Source of the DNA: Gammaproteobacteria bacterium
GTDB taxonomy: Bacteria > Pseudomonadota > Gammaproteobacteria > Pseudomonadales > Azotimanducaceae
Assembly: GCA_002726655.1 (NCBI GenBank)
Contig: PBRP01000100.1
Coordinates: forward strand, 1-38,198
DNA length: 38,198 nt
Direction of reading: 5' to 3'
Each line of letters starts with the position of its first letter. The stretch's first letter is position 1. This document shows, piece after piece, positions 24,810 through 33,684 of this stretch. The notes below the pieces were generated by a model that was given only the letters and a program-made list of their open reading frames with translations, ran no database searches and was not told the DNA's origin. A program made the position numbers and the translations under genes.

Positions 24810-25844
24810 CTAAACCTGGTATTCCTGCACGACCCTAACCAGTGCCTTCACATTCTCCACCGGAGTTTCAGGAATAATACCGTGACCCAGATTAAAGATA
24901 TGCCCGGGTCTTCCGTTCACTTCCTGGAGCAGTTCGGTGGCTCTTTGTTCAACATATTGCTTCTCCCCACACAGGATTATGGGATCCAGATTCCCCTGCA
25001 CCGACATGGCACCAATCTTGTCCCAGCTTTCAACCAGGGGAGCGCGCCAATCAAGGGCCATGACATCACAACCCGCGTCAGCCATCAGGGATAGCAGGGC
25101 AGGATTGCCGGTACCAAAATGAATGATGGGTACCCGACCGGATATACTCTCGATAAGCCGGCGACTATGCGGCAAGACAAAATCACGATAATCCTGTGGC
25201 GAAAGACACCCGACCCAACTGTCAAAAATCTGCACGGCCTGGACGCCTGAATCGATCTGGTAATTCAGGTAGTCAACGGTAATAGTGGTTATTTTGGTCA
25301 GCAGTTCATTCCACGCCGATTCATCGCCGTACATCAGGCGTTTAACAAAAATGTAATTTCGGGAACCCTTACCCTCGATGGCATAGGAAGCCAATGTGAA
25401 AGGTGCCCCACCAAAACCTATCAGCGGTATATCCGCTGGGAGTTCCTGGCGAATCAACTGAATGGCCTCAGCAATGTAGGGCATAGCTTCGGCAGAATTC
25501 TCAACCCGGATGGCATCTATATCTGCATTGGAACGAACGGGATTGTCAATGTTGGGGCCAACACCGGGTAAATAGTCCAGAACCAGACCCATCGGCTCCA
25601 GAATCGGCAGAAGGTCGGCGAACAGGATTGCCGCATCAACCCCAAGAATTCGCTGGGCATCACAAGTTACTTGAGCAGCCAGATGTGGGGTCTTAAAAAA
25701 ATCGAGGCTTTTGGTACTACCCTTGACCTGGTGATACTCCTCCATATATCTACCCGCCTGGCGATTGAGCCAGATAGGCGTATGGTCCGTCTTTTCACCT
25801 CTACACGCCTTGAGGAAGGGTGAGTCATACAAGGCCTGGTCCAT
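24810..25844 (-). CDS. hemE: Uroporphyrinogen decarboxylase HemE, atypical lineage
   Basis: HemE removes four carboxyl groups from uroporphyrinogen III to make coproporphyrinogen III, for haem. The 344 residues match the family. Conserved elements are RQAGRYMEEY (about 28-37), the catalytic Asp in LFADLLPIL (about 74-82), the Tyr in LASYAIEG (about 151-158) and the late NLGHGI His (about 318-323). Other places differ from enterobacterial and pseudomonad HemE: WLNRQAGR instead of WMMRQAGR, FDSWVGCLSP instead of FDTWGGVL, and IHFGTGNPALL in place of the TLFTKGGG-type stretch. These features look to me like the HemE of groups such as Planctomycetes or Acidobacteria, which would mean transfer or an ancient paralogue. 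It follows the adenylate cyclase gene by 46 bp. Confidence 0.93.
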   Translation of the reverse strand: MDQALYDSPFLKACRGEKTDHTPIWLNRQAGRYMEEYHQVKGSTKSLDFFKTPHLAAQVTCDAQRILGVDAAILFADLLPILEPMGLVLDYLPGVGPNIDNPVRSNADIDAIRVENSAEAMPYIAEAIQLIRQELPADIPLIGFGGAPFTLASYAIEGKGSRNYIFVKRLMYGDESAWNELLTKITTITVDYLNYQIDSGVQAVQIFDSWVGCLSPQDYRDFVLPHSRRLIESISGRVPIIHFGTGNPALLSLMADAGCDVMALDWRAPLVESWDKIGAMSVQGNLDPIILCGEKQYVEQRATELLQEVNGRPGHIFNLGHGIIPETPVENVKALVRVVQEYQV

Positions 25845-25890
25845 AATTTTCCAAATTCATCAACAAGGCGGCAGATTATACCTGTGGATC

Positions 25891-27177
25891 TCAAACAGTG
25901 CTCAATAACCTGAACCTGGGCGCATCAAAGGAAGTTTCACTGTTACGCATACCTTTGACAGATACGATCGATATGGCTCCAGCTATCCCCTTGACACGAA
26001 CAGGTGACATCATCTCGCCCGTCACCTCCCCCTTGACCAGTTCCCAGGTGACCCGGGAGACCAGGATCGCATCTCGTTCCGCAATACTCTCGAGCCGGCT
26101 GGCGATGTTTACCACACCACCAATAGCGGTGTAGTCCATTCTTTGCCTGGAGCCAAAATTTCCTACTGCACAGTAACCGGTATGGATGCCGATGCGAATA
26201 TGTAATCCTGCCGATATTCCCTCTCGATCCCATTTATTCCTCAGTTCCTCGAGCTTGGCACACATACCGACCGCCATTCGTACACAGGCTACCGCATCCT
26301 GCGCGTAACCCCTCGAGTCCGGTGCGCCAAAGAAAACCATGACTCCATCACCCATAAATTTGTCTACCGTGCCCCCGTGTTCAATTGCAATCTCTGCCAT
26401 TTCATTGAGATATTCATTCAAGATAGGTGTCATGGTTTCCTCCGGCAGGCCATCCATCAGTTTGGTGAACCCTTCGATATCAGAGAAGAACACGGTAAGC
26501 TTTTTCCGTGTGGTCGGCATGTTACCAACTGTTTCGAGAGATGCTGCCAACTGTGGAGAGACATACGGACGTAGTCGATTGTAGATTCCCTGCAGCAGTA
26601 TTCTGTCCTGATCAATTTCTCGCCGCCGATTCTCAAGATCGGAAGTGTTTAGAAATCCAAGGCTCGCCACCAACCCCCCGTAACCGACTATTAGAATCGA
26701 GGAAAAAATGTTCGTTAGCAGCCACCCCTGTGTAGAAATGTTGGGATCCAGAATGAGGTAAGACAAACCACACGATACCAACAGAATGCCAATGTTGATC
26801 ATCAGCATTCGGGGCTTTGCCACCATCAAGGTACCCATAACTAGAGCCGCAATGATGGCAACACTCACAAGCAGGTTAAATTCGGCTACGATGATCATGA
26901 TACCCACCAGGGCTCCGTCGGGCAGTAACCCATAGCGAGCGCCGACCGCATCGTTCTTAACATGGCCACAGATAAAGCGGTGCACGTACGGATAAGCAAG
27001 CAGGAAGACCAGAAAAAGAGCGTAGGAGACGGTCGCCTCTGTATACAACAGGCGGCTGGCGAAAATCAGGACCGAAATACAGTAGGCAAAAACCCTAGCC
27101 TTATGGATAGTCTGAATAAAGTGATGTAATGTTTCCCGCAGCGCCATATCAATATCATGACGACATTGATCTCGCAT
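25891..27177 (-). CDS. Membrane-bound class III adenylate cyclase (CyaB-like)
   Basis: The N-terminal 180 residues contain about six membrane helices, resembling a MASE2-type sensor domain; the C-terminal region from about 225 is a class III nucleotide cyclase. Metal-binding aspartates are in FFSDIEGF (Asp233) and FMGDG (Asp277). The ATP-selecting Lys273 (VDKFMGD) and Asp348 (MDYTAIG), and the transition-state Asn357 and Arg361 (NIASRLE), are all present, so it should make cyclic AMP and not cyclic GMP. The layout matches Pseudomonas aeruginosa CyaB, which signals through Vfr to virulence and type IV pili. The sensed signal is unknown. It lies between fabV and hemE on the same strand. Confidence 0.92.
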   Translation of the reverse strand: MRDQCRHDIDMALRETLHHFIQTIHKARVFAYCISVLIFASRLLYTEATVSYALFLVFLLAYPYVHRFICGHVKNDAVGARYGLLPDGALVGIMIIVAEFNLLVSVAIIAALVMGTLMVAKPRMLMINIGILLVSCGLSYLILDPNISTQGWLLTNIFSSILIVGYGGLVASLGFLNTSDLENRRREIDQDRILLQGIYNRLRPYVSPQLAASLETVGNMPTTRKKLTVFFSDIEGFTKLMDGLPEETMTPILNEYLNEMAEIAIEHGGTVDKFMGDGVMVFFGAPDSRGYAQDAVACVRMAVGMCAKLEELRNKWDREGISAGLHIRIGIHTGYCAVGNFGSRQRMDYTAIGGVVNIASRLESIAERDAILVSRVTWELVKGEVTGEMMSPVRVKGIAGAISIVSVKGMRNSETSFDAPRFRLLSTV

Positions 27178-27245
27178 GAAACAGGATCAGTCCTAAAACT
27201 ATGTGGGACTATTATCTGCCGCGTTGTTAGTTTTTTCTGTAGGTG

Positions 27246-28442
27246 TCAGCCACTGGGCACAAGCTCCATTTCCCACGCAGGGTCAACATCCGCTTCATAG
27301 TCAGCACCATCGAAGCCAAAACCATACAGTTCCATGAAGGCCTGACAATATCCCTCAAAATCAGCCAGATCACTCTGGGTTGTGGAGTTCACATCAGACC
27401 ACTTATCATTGATATAGGCCTGTATGTCATCTGCAAGTTCGAGATCATCCATGCGAATTCGCCCCTCATCATCCGTCCCGGGATTACCTGGCGAAAAGAG
27501 CCTGGTGGCAAACAGCCTTGTAGTCTGTTCGATACACCCCTCATGAGTACCAGCCTGTTTCATCGCCTTGAACAATAGGGAAATGTAAACCGGCATACCA
27601 GGGATGGCTGACGCGGCCTGCGTAAGCACACCTTTCATGACGACTACCTGTGCCCTGCCGTTTACCCCGGACATAGGCTCTTTAAGCGCCATCGCTGCCC
27701 GATCCAAATCTTCCTTTGCCTTGCCAATAGTACCGTGGTTGTAAATAGGCCAGGTTACCTTACTTCCGAGATAGGTATAGTTCGTGGTAATGCAACCATC
27801 TGCCAATACGCCTGCCTCCAACATCGCAGCAATCCACCCCTCCCAGTCCTCGCCACCCATGACCTTAACCGTATCCGCCACTTCCTCTGGGTTCGCCGGC
27901 TCCAGGCTAACGGCTCGAAGCTCACCTGAATTGATATTGATGGTCATGCCGTCATAAGGTTCACCAATTGGCTTTAAGGTCCCTCTTACGACAGATCCAT
28001 CGGACAATTGCCGTGCGGGTGCTGCAAGGGAGTAAACCACCAAATCCACCTGGCCAAGATCTTCCTTGATCAGGGCAATCGTTGCCCGCTTAACCTCTTC
28101 TGAATAGGCATCCCCATTGATGTTCTTAGCATACAGGCCTTCTTCCGTGGCCAGCTCGGCAAAAGCAGCCGACTTATACCAGCCAGGGGAAGCAGTGTGT
28201 GTTTTTTTCGCAGGACGTTCGAAAAAGACCCCAATAGTCGCAGCATTGCTCCCAAAGGCAGCACTGATTCTTGATGCCAAACCATATCCACCGGATGCGC
28301 CGATGATCAGGACCCGCGCCGGTCCGTTACTGATTTGCCCCTGTGACACGACATAATCGACCTGGCGCTGAACATCCATCGCACAACCCGAGGGATGTGA
28401 GGTAGCACACATGAAACCTTTGATTCTTGGTTTGATTATCAT
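27246..28442 (-). CDS. fabV: Enoyl-[acyl carrier protein] reductase FabV
   Basis: FabV catalyses the NADH-dependent last reduction of each fatty-acid elongation cycle. The 398 residues match the family (about 400). The N-terminus MIIKPR.KGFMC is typical; the cofactor loop IGASGGYGLASR (about 47-58) and the Tyr-X8-Lys active site (Tyr234, Lys243, in IYNHGTIGKAK) are intact. FabV enzymes resist triclosan, unlike FabI, so it may give natural tolerance if it is the only or main reductase. It follows lgt by 44 bp. The link to lgt is not a known conserved pair; both concern envelope lipids. Confidence 0.95.
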   Translation of the reverse strand: MIIKPRIKGFMCATSHPSGCAMDVQRQVDYVVSQGQISNGPARVLIIGASGGYGLASRISAAFGSNAATIGVFFERPAKKTHTASPGWYKSAAFAELATEEGLYAKNINGDAYSEEVKRATIALIKEDLGQVDLVVYSLAAPARQLSDGSVVRGTLKPIGEPYDGMTININSGELRAVSLEPANPEEVADTVKVMGGEDWEGWIAAMLEAGVLADGCITTNYTYLGSKVTWPIYNHGTIGKAKEDLDRAAMALKEPMSGVNGRAQVVVMKGVLTQAASAIPGMPVYISLLFKAMKQAGTHEGCIEQTTRLFATRLFSPGNPGTDDEGRIRMDDLELADDIQAYINDKWSDVNSTTQSDLADFEGYCQAFMELYGFGFDGADYEADVDPAWEMELVPSG

Positions 28443-28486
28443 TGATGCTCCAATCGTTCCAATCGAATTGGGTGATGATACCTCAC

Positions 28487-29269
28487 CTATATGGAATTCC
28501 GCCGGTAACTGACTACCAGAAATGCAATACCGAACAACACCATCGGCGCCGAAAGCAGTTGACCCTGAGTCAGCCAGCTAAATGCTACGAACCCAATGTG
28601 GCCATCTGGTTCCCGGAACAATTCCGAAATAAATCTGAGTGACCCGTATCCCAGGAGAAACATTCCTGAAACAGCCATTACCGGCCTCGGCTTTGCTGAA
28701 AATAGCCACAAAATTCCCAGCAAGACTGGACCTTCCAGTATCGCCTGATAAAGGCTCGAGGGATGCCTGCCAGCCACCTCGCCCGGGTATATAAGAGCCC
28801 AGGGCACCTCCGTCACTCTCCCGGGCAGTTCGCCATTGATGAAATTGCCGATTCGCCCGCAACCCAATCCCAGTGGAATGCTGGGTGCAATAAAGTCGGT
28901 CACGGTAAAAAATCCACGGTGAAACCTTCTCCCATAAACCCACAGTGAAACAAATACCCCAATCATGCCCCCGTGAAATGACATGCCTCCCTGCCAGACC
29001 TTGAATATGACCAGTGGATCTGTCGCGAGCTGTTCATACCCGTAGAACACCATGTAGCCAATCCTGCCCCCGAGGATAATCCCCAGAACCGCATAAAAAA
29101 CTATGTCGGATATTGCTTCACCTGACCAGCCAAGGTTCTGCGTTCGGCTTCTCTTGCCAAGGACCCACCAGGCCAGCGAAATACCAACGAGGTAACTGAT
29201 GGCATACCAGTGAATACTCACAGGTCCAAGGCTGATGGCTACTGGGTCAAACTCTGGATAGTGCCACAT
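28487..29269 (-). CDS. lgt: Prolipoprotein diacylglyceryl transferase Lgt
   Basis: Lgt is an inner-membrane enzyme that moves diacylglycerol from phosphatidylglycerol to the lipobox cysteine of prolipoproteins. The 260 residues contain seven predicted helices. FHGGMIG (about 97-103) and the Lgt signature CGRIGNFINGELPG (about 137-150) hold the essential His and Arg residues. In E. coli the order is rppH-ptsP-lgt; here an NRDE-family gene on the other strand lies between ptsP and lgt, and fabV follows instead of thyA. A predicted lipoprotein substrate is encoded in this same window at 33685. Confidence 0.95.
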   Translation of the reverse strand: MWHYPEFDPVAISLGPVSIHWYAISYLVGISLAWWVLGKRSRTQNLGWSGEAISDIVFYAVLGIILGGRIGYMVFYGYEQLATDPLVIFKVWQGGMSFHGGMIGVFVSLWVYGRRFHRGFFTVTDFIAPSIPLGLGCGRIGNFINGELPGRVTEVPWALIYPGEVAGRHPSSLYQAILEGPVLLGILWLFSAKPRPVMAVSGMFLLGYGSLRFISELFREPDGHIGFVAFSWLTQGQLLSAPMVLFGIAFLVVSYRRNSI

Positions 29270-29354
29270 GATCGGTCTCTACTCATCGAAACACCTATTA
29301 TCCAGTAACTCGCTGCTCTGATAAACTCCAGCTCTCTCTCATTTGTTTCGTTTT

Positions 29355-30086
29355 ATGTGCCTGATTCTTTTCGCTGTGCAACCCAACGACAGGCTACGGC
29401 TGGTGATAGCCGCAAATCGTGACGAACTCTATGGCCGACCATCAAACAGCGCCGAATACTGGCAAGATTCCCCCGCGGTATTAGGTGGCCGTGACCTGCA
29501 GATGGGCGGCACCTGGCTCGGTATCAGCAAGCAGGGCAGGTTTGCCGCTGTAACCAATTTCAGGGAGACACCAGCAGACCCGCTTCCACCACGCTCACGG
29601 GGAGAGCTATGCAGCAAGTTTCTAACCACCAGCCTCTCGGCCAGAGACTACCTGAAAGGAATCCAGTCACTGAAGCACGAATATCGCGGGTTCAACCTGA
29701 TTCTGCATGACGGGTCAGACATGTACTATTACAGCAACCGCGCTGATAGCATCAGGATACTTGAGCCGGGCTTCTACGGATTGAGCAACCAGCTCCTGGA
29801 TTGTGACTGGCCGAAAGTTAAAAAGGGTCGGCTCAAGATGGCGCACATCGTTCAGAGTCACTCACAAACTAACTTACTTCACCGGGAACTGTTCGATCTT
29901 TTGTTCGACAAGGGAGATGGTGAACCTTTCTCCAACAGCTTTATTGCAGCCGATGAGTACGGGACCTGTGCCGCAACCGTACTCAGCATTACAAGTGAGG
30001 GTGAAACAAGTTTCCAGGAGCAGGGATTTTCAAGTAATGGCAAACGGGAACAACTTAGGAGCTACTCCCTCCTACTTCCGTCTTGA
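29355..30086 (+). CDS. NRDE-family protein (TANGO2-like, predicted Ntn-hydrolase fold)
   Basis: The protein begins MCLILFAV, continues to the defining AANRDE motif at about residue 20-25, and includes GGRDLQMGGTWLGI (about 47-60), all signatures of the NRDE/TANGO2 family. Cys2, exposed after Met removal, suggests an N-terminal nucleophile hydrolase, although no reaction is established for the bacterial members; eukaryotic TANGO2 has been linked to haem or lipid handling. I choose the ATG at 29355 because it places Cys at position 2; a TTG at 29343 is also in frame. It is divergent from lgt, and its last 15 bases overlap the end of ptsP on the other strand. It interrupts the usual ptsP-lgt adjacency. 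Confidence 0.86.
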   Translation: MCLILFAVQPNDRLRLVIAANRDELYGRPSNSAEYWQDSPAVLGGRDLQMGGTWLGISKQGRFAAVTNFRETPADPLPPRSRGELCSKFLTTSLSARDYLKGIQSLKHEYRGFNLILHDGSDMYYYSNRADSIRILEPGFYGLSNQLLDCDWPKVKKGRLKMAHIVQSHSQTNLLHRELFDLLFDKGDGEPFSNSFIAADEYGTCAATVLSITSEGETSFQEQGFSSNGKREQLRSYSLLLPS

Positions 30087-32339
30087 ACGCACAATCTGCC
30101 CAAGGCCTGCCTTTATCATCTGATCATCCACATACTCTTTGATCTGGAAAGCATCATCCATTTTCAAAGCCATGTTGAGGATCTTCTTGGCCTTGCTCAG
30201 TTCAATAGTTGTCAGCGCCTTCTTCACCATCAACAGATTGGTTGAATTCATTGAAAGTACATCATAGCCCATCGCCATGAGCAGCAATGCACCAGAAGGG
30301 TTGCCTGCCATCTCACCGCAGATACCAACACCCTTTTTCTCGCTATGGGCACAATCCACTACCTGTTTGAGAGCCTGTAGTATTGATGGGTGAAATTCCT
30401 GGTAAAGTTCCGACACCCTGGAGTTATTTCGATCCACAGCCAGCATATACTGGACCAGGTCGTTGCTGCCCACTGACAGGAAGTCTACCCGCTTGGCTAT
30501 ATCCCGGGCTTGAAACACAGCTGCAGGCACTTCTATCATGACTCCCACATCCGGTTTTTTGACTCTCGTGCCTTCTTCAATAACTTCCTGGTAGCACTTG
30601 TCTATCAGTCTGATGGCCTCGTCAACCTCTGCGATACTGCTCACCATCGGCAGCATTATTCTTAAATGCGCATCGATTCCTTCATTCGCCCTGATCATTG
30701 CCCTGATCTGGGCAATGAAAATCTCAGGATGATCTAACGTAACCCTGATTCCTCTCCATCCTAGAAACGGGTTCTCCTCCTCAATGGGGAAATAAGGCAA
30801 AGCTTTATCACCACCAATATCCAGAGTTCGCATCGTGACCATTTTTGGGGAAAATGCCTTCAGGTGTTCCCTGTAGATGATCCGTTGCTCTTCTTCCGTC
30901 GGGAACGCATCATTCATCATGAAGTGTACTTCGGTCCTATATAGACCAACGCCTTCAGCACCTCGATCAAGTGACCTGGCAACGTCTGTCATCAAACCGG
31001 TGTTTACCCAGAGCCTGGTTCTGTGACCATCCGGTGTAACGCACCTCTTGTCTTTTAGTTCCTCAAGCCCCTCCACGAGCATTGCCTCTTCCCGGGCGAC
31101 CTTTCTGTAGTAGCTAAGTTGCGCTTTACTGGGATGAGTGATCAGGGATCCCTGAAATCCATCGATGATTATGGGTTTGCCATCAATCAACTGCACCGGC
31201 AAGTTTTCAACTCCCATGATCGTCGGTACACTCATGGCTTCAGCCAAAATGGCAACATGGGAACTCCCTGAACCCTTGACGGATACAAAACCCGCCAACC
31301 TGTCCCTGGGAACCACAGCCAGGTCAGCCGGCGCCAGTTCTTCACTGACCAGTATGGTGTCTTTCGGAAATTTTACCTTGCGGGTATCACTGCTCTGCAG
31401 TCGCGCCAACACCCTCGTGCCAAGATCACGAATATCTGCTCCACGCTCGCGAAGATAGTCGTCTTCCATCGCATCAAACATTGCGACATGTTCCAGCACG
31501 ACGGCACTCAGCGCGCTTTGTGCCCACTCTCCTTTTTCTATTCGTGCAACCACCTCCCCACTAATTGCGCTGTCATCCAGCATACGCAGGTAGGCTTCAA
31601 ACAGGCCAAGTTCCTCCGGTCTCAGACGATCAGACAATTTGCCAGAGGTGGTCCTGATTTCGTCCCGTGTAACCTCCACGGCATCTTCAAACAGGCGAAT
31701 TTCCTTGCGGATGCTTTTTGCCTTCCTGACTGGAACATTATCAAGGCGTGCCTTTGGAAATATGACAGCTACGGTCCCAATGGCAACTCCAGTCGCACCC
31801 GACATGCCCTCAAAGCTACTCGAGGGTATGTTCTCCGATTCAGCCAGCAGCAGGGATCCAGTCGCCCGGGCATGTGCAATAACACCGGCCAACTGAGCAG
31901 AAAGTGTTATTAGGAAGGCCTCCTCGCTATCATCAAACCTGCGCGCTTTCTTCTGCTGCACAACCAGAACACCAAGTACTTTCCGATAATGGATAATCGG
32001 TACACCCAGAAATGAGTGGTACTTCTCCTCACCGATTTCGGCTACATACCTATTTCTAGGGTGCTTCTGGGCATCTTTCAAATTCACTGGTTCTGCCCGC
32101 TCACCTACGTAGCCAACCAGCCCTTCATCCAGATCCAGGGTCACCTTGCCAACCACATCGGGATTCAGACCCCTGGTGGCCATAAATACATACTTGTTGC
32201 GATCATCATCCAGCAGATAAACACTGCATACTTCAGTGCCCATGACTGATTGAACCCGATCCACGATAATGTCGAGTGCCCGGGAGAGATCCCTGGCGGA
32301 GTTGACTTCCTGTATTACCTGGCGAAGAACTTCAAGCAT
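30072..32339 (-). CDS. ptsP: Phosphoenolpyruvate-protein phosphotransferase PtsP (enzyme I-Ntr)
   Basis: PtsP is the first enzyme of the nitrogen phosphotransferase chain: it takes phosphate from phosphoenolpyruvate and passes it to NPr (PtsO), controlling nitrogen, potassium and envelope functions. The 755 residues comprise a GAF domain (about 1-160) that can sense glutamine and 2-oxoglutarate, the swivelling phosphohistidine domain with His361 in GSGSSHVAILAEA, and a C-terminal PEP-binding barrel with GVGLYRTE near residue 450 and the catalytic cysteine in GICGEMAGN near 685. It follows rppH by 18 bp, as in E. coli. Its 3' end overlaps the convergent NRDE gene. Confidence 0.96.
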   Translation of the reverse strand: MLEVLRQVIQEVNSARDLSRALDIIVDRVQSVMGTEVCSVYLLDDDRNKYVFMATRGLNPDVVGKVTLDLDEGLVGYVGERAEPVNLKDAQKHPRNRYVAEIGEEKYHSFLGVPIIHYRKVLGVLVVQQKKARRFDDSEEAFLITLSAQLAGVIAHARATGSLLLAESENIPSSSFEGMSGATGVAIGTVAVIFPKARLDNVPVRKAKSIRKEIRLFEDAVEVTRDEIRTTSGKLSDRLRPEELGLFEAYLRMLDDSAISGEVVARIEKGEWAQSALSAVVLEHVAMFDAMEDDYLRERGADIRDLGTRVLARLQSSDTRKVKFPKDTILVSEELAPADLAVVPRDRLAGFVSVKGSGSSHVAILAEAMSVPTIMGVENLPVQLIDGKPIIIDGFQGSLITHPSKAQLSYYRKVAREEAMLVEGLEELKDKRCVTPDGHRTRLWVNTGLMTDVARSLDRGAEGVGLYRTEVHFMMNDAFPTEEEQRIIYREHLKAFSPKMVTMRTLDIGGDKALPYFPIEEENPFLGWRGIRVTLDHPEIFIAQIRAMIRANEGIDAHLRIMLPMVSSIAEVDEAIRLIDKCYQEVIEEGTRVKKPDVGVMIEVPAAVFQARDIAKRVDFLSVGSNDLVQYMLAVDRNNSRVSELYQEFHPSILQALKQVVDCAHSEKKGVGICGEMAGNPSGALLLMAMGYDVLSMNSTNLLMVKKALTTIELSKAKKILNMALKMDDAFQIKEYVDDQMIKAGLGQIVRSRRK

Positions 32340-32357
32340 GGATACGTTGCTGGGCTC

Positions 32358-32888
32358 CTAGTAGTCGAGGCACTTTGAAATACACGGCGCCAGTTCCTTC
32401 ATGGCTTTCCGGTAGACTTCCTGCTTAAAAGAAACTACCTGTCCCAATGGGTACCAGTAACTGACCCAGCGCCAATGGTCGAATTCCGGTGTAGCTGAAT
32501 GAGAGAAGGATACAGCAGAATCATCTGCTAACATCTTTAATAAATACCATTTCTGTTTCTGGCCCACAAATTCAGGTGAATTCTGCCTCAGCAATCTCTT
32601 GGGCAACTTATACCGCAGCCAGCCACGAGTCGATTCAACTATCTCAACATCTTCCGGATCCAACCCCGTCTCTTCCTTCAACTCTCGAAACAGGGCTTCT
32701 TCAATTGATTCATTCGAGTGAATCCCGCCCTGGGGAAATTGCCATGCGTCTTGACCTGCGCGCCGAGCCCACAAGACGCTGCCCTTATCATTGGCTACTA
32801 TAATGCCGACATTAGCCCGATATCCATCTCCATCAATCACACTGAATTTCCCTTTTAGAACAGTTGGATTCGTTTCATCTAGTTTCAT
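32358..32888 (-). CDS. rppH: RNA pyrophosphohydrolase RppH
   Basis: RppH removes pyrophosphate from the 5' end of triphosphorylated transcripts, exposing them to RNase E. The Nudix box ([20 protein letters not shown] region, about 54-76) has the required Gly, Arg and Glu residues, preceded by the family's WQFPQGGI. Total length is 176 residues with the ATG at 32888. E. coli RppH begins at the equivalent of the GTG at 32840, 16 codons further on, so the short N-terminal extension may be real or a start choice; both have a weak purine-rich site upstream. It leads into ptsP. Confidence 0.95.
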   Translation of the reverse strand: MKLDETNPTVLKGKFSVIDGDGYRANVGIIVANDKGSVLWARRAGQDAWQFPQGGIHSNESIEEALFRELKEETGLDPEDVEIVESTRGWLRYKLPKRLLRQNSPEFVGQKQKWYLLKMLADDSAVSFSHSATPEFDHWRWVSYWYPLGQVVSFKQEVYRKAMKELAPCISKCLDY

Positions 32889-32965
32889 TGTCCCTGAAAC
32901 TTCTTACTTGAGCAATCTGGGCTCCATCACGCGGTTAGCAGAAGGCTCTTTCTCAAATTCACGGT

Positions 32966-32993
32966 TTCACCAGGATGGAAGCAAAGCTACACT
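32966..32993 (+). promoter_or_regulatory. Possible sigma-70 promoter for the HAD/imelysin pair
   Basis: TTCACC (32966-32971) and TACACT (32988-32993) are separated by 16 bp, each matching the consensus at four of six positions. Transcription would start near 33000, about 20 bases before the GTG of the HAD gene. The site lies in the 131-bp divergent space between rppH and the HAD gene. Confidence 0.4.
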
Positions 32994-33019
32994 AGGTATC
33001 TTTATCTGTAGGCAAGCCC

Positions 33020-33676
33020 GTGGCACTCGCGATATTTGACCTTGATGAAACCCTGATTTCCGCCGATAGTGATCATGAATGGGGGAAATTCCTTGTCCGC
33101 AAGGGCCTGGTTGATGCGGAAGTGCACAATCGCCTGAACGATCAATTCTATGCTCAATACAAGCAAGGCAACCTGGATATCAACGCCTATCTTGAGTTCG
33201 CCTGTTCATTCTTACCCAGACTATCCGTTGCGGAGCTGCATTCATACCGACGGGAGTTTATGGTAGATGTGATTGCCCCTTTGATTCTACCCCTTGGTCG
33301 ACAGCTGATTGCCGACCACAGGGAGGCCGGAGACTTTCCACTCGTTGTCACATCTACCATAGAATTTATTACCGCACCCATTGTGCAGTCACTGGGTATA
33401 AGTACTCTGATCGCCCCGGGTCTGGAAATGAGGAATAATCGGTATACGGGAAATATTGTAGGCACTCCCAGTTTTGCCCAGGGCAAAGTAACCCGTCTGA
33501 ATCAATGGCTTGAAGGTCGGAGCAAGGACTTAAGCGGAAGTTTTTTCTATACCGACTCACACAATGATCTACCTTTGCTGAAGTTGGTTGATCACCCGGT
33601 TGCAGTTGACCCTGATGACACCTTGCGAGCCGAGGCTAAAAAGAGACAATGGCAGATACTTTCCCTCCGAGATTAG
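33020..33676 (+). CDS. HAD-IB family phosphatase (SerB-like; possible histidinol-phosphatase)
   Basis: This 218-residue protein has haloacid dehalogenase motif I FDLDETL (residues 6-12, nucleophile Asp6 and acid Asp8), motif II VVTSTIEF (about 108-115), and motif IV YTDSHNDLPLL (about 178-188) with metal-binding aspartates. A cap segment sits between motifs I and II, as in phosphoserine phosphatase. The gene next to rppH in Pseudomonas aeruginosa encodes a close architectural counterpart that has been reported to act as histidinol-phosphate phosphatase, which makes that a good guess here. The start is GTG at 33020, with AGG seven bases upstream. An imelysin-type gene follows 8 bp after its stop. 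Confidence 0.88.
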   Translation: MALAIFDLDETLISADSDHEWGKFLVRKGLVDAEVHNRLNDQFYAQYKQGNLDINAYLEFACSFLPRLSVAELHSYRREFMVDVIAPLILPLGRQLIADHREAGDFPLVVTSTIEFITAPIVQSLGISTLIAPGLEMRNNRYTGNIVGTPSFAQGKVTRLNQWLEGRSKDLSGSFFYTDSHNDLPLLKLVDHPVAVDPDDTLRAEAKKRQWQILSLRD

Positions 33677-33684
33677 GGACACCA

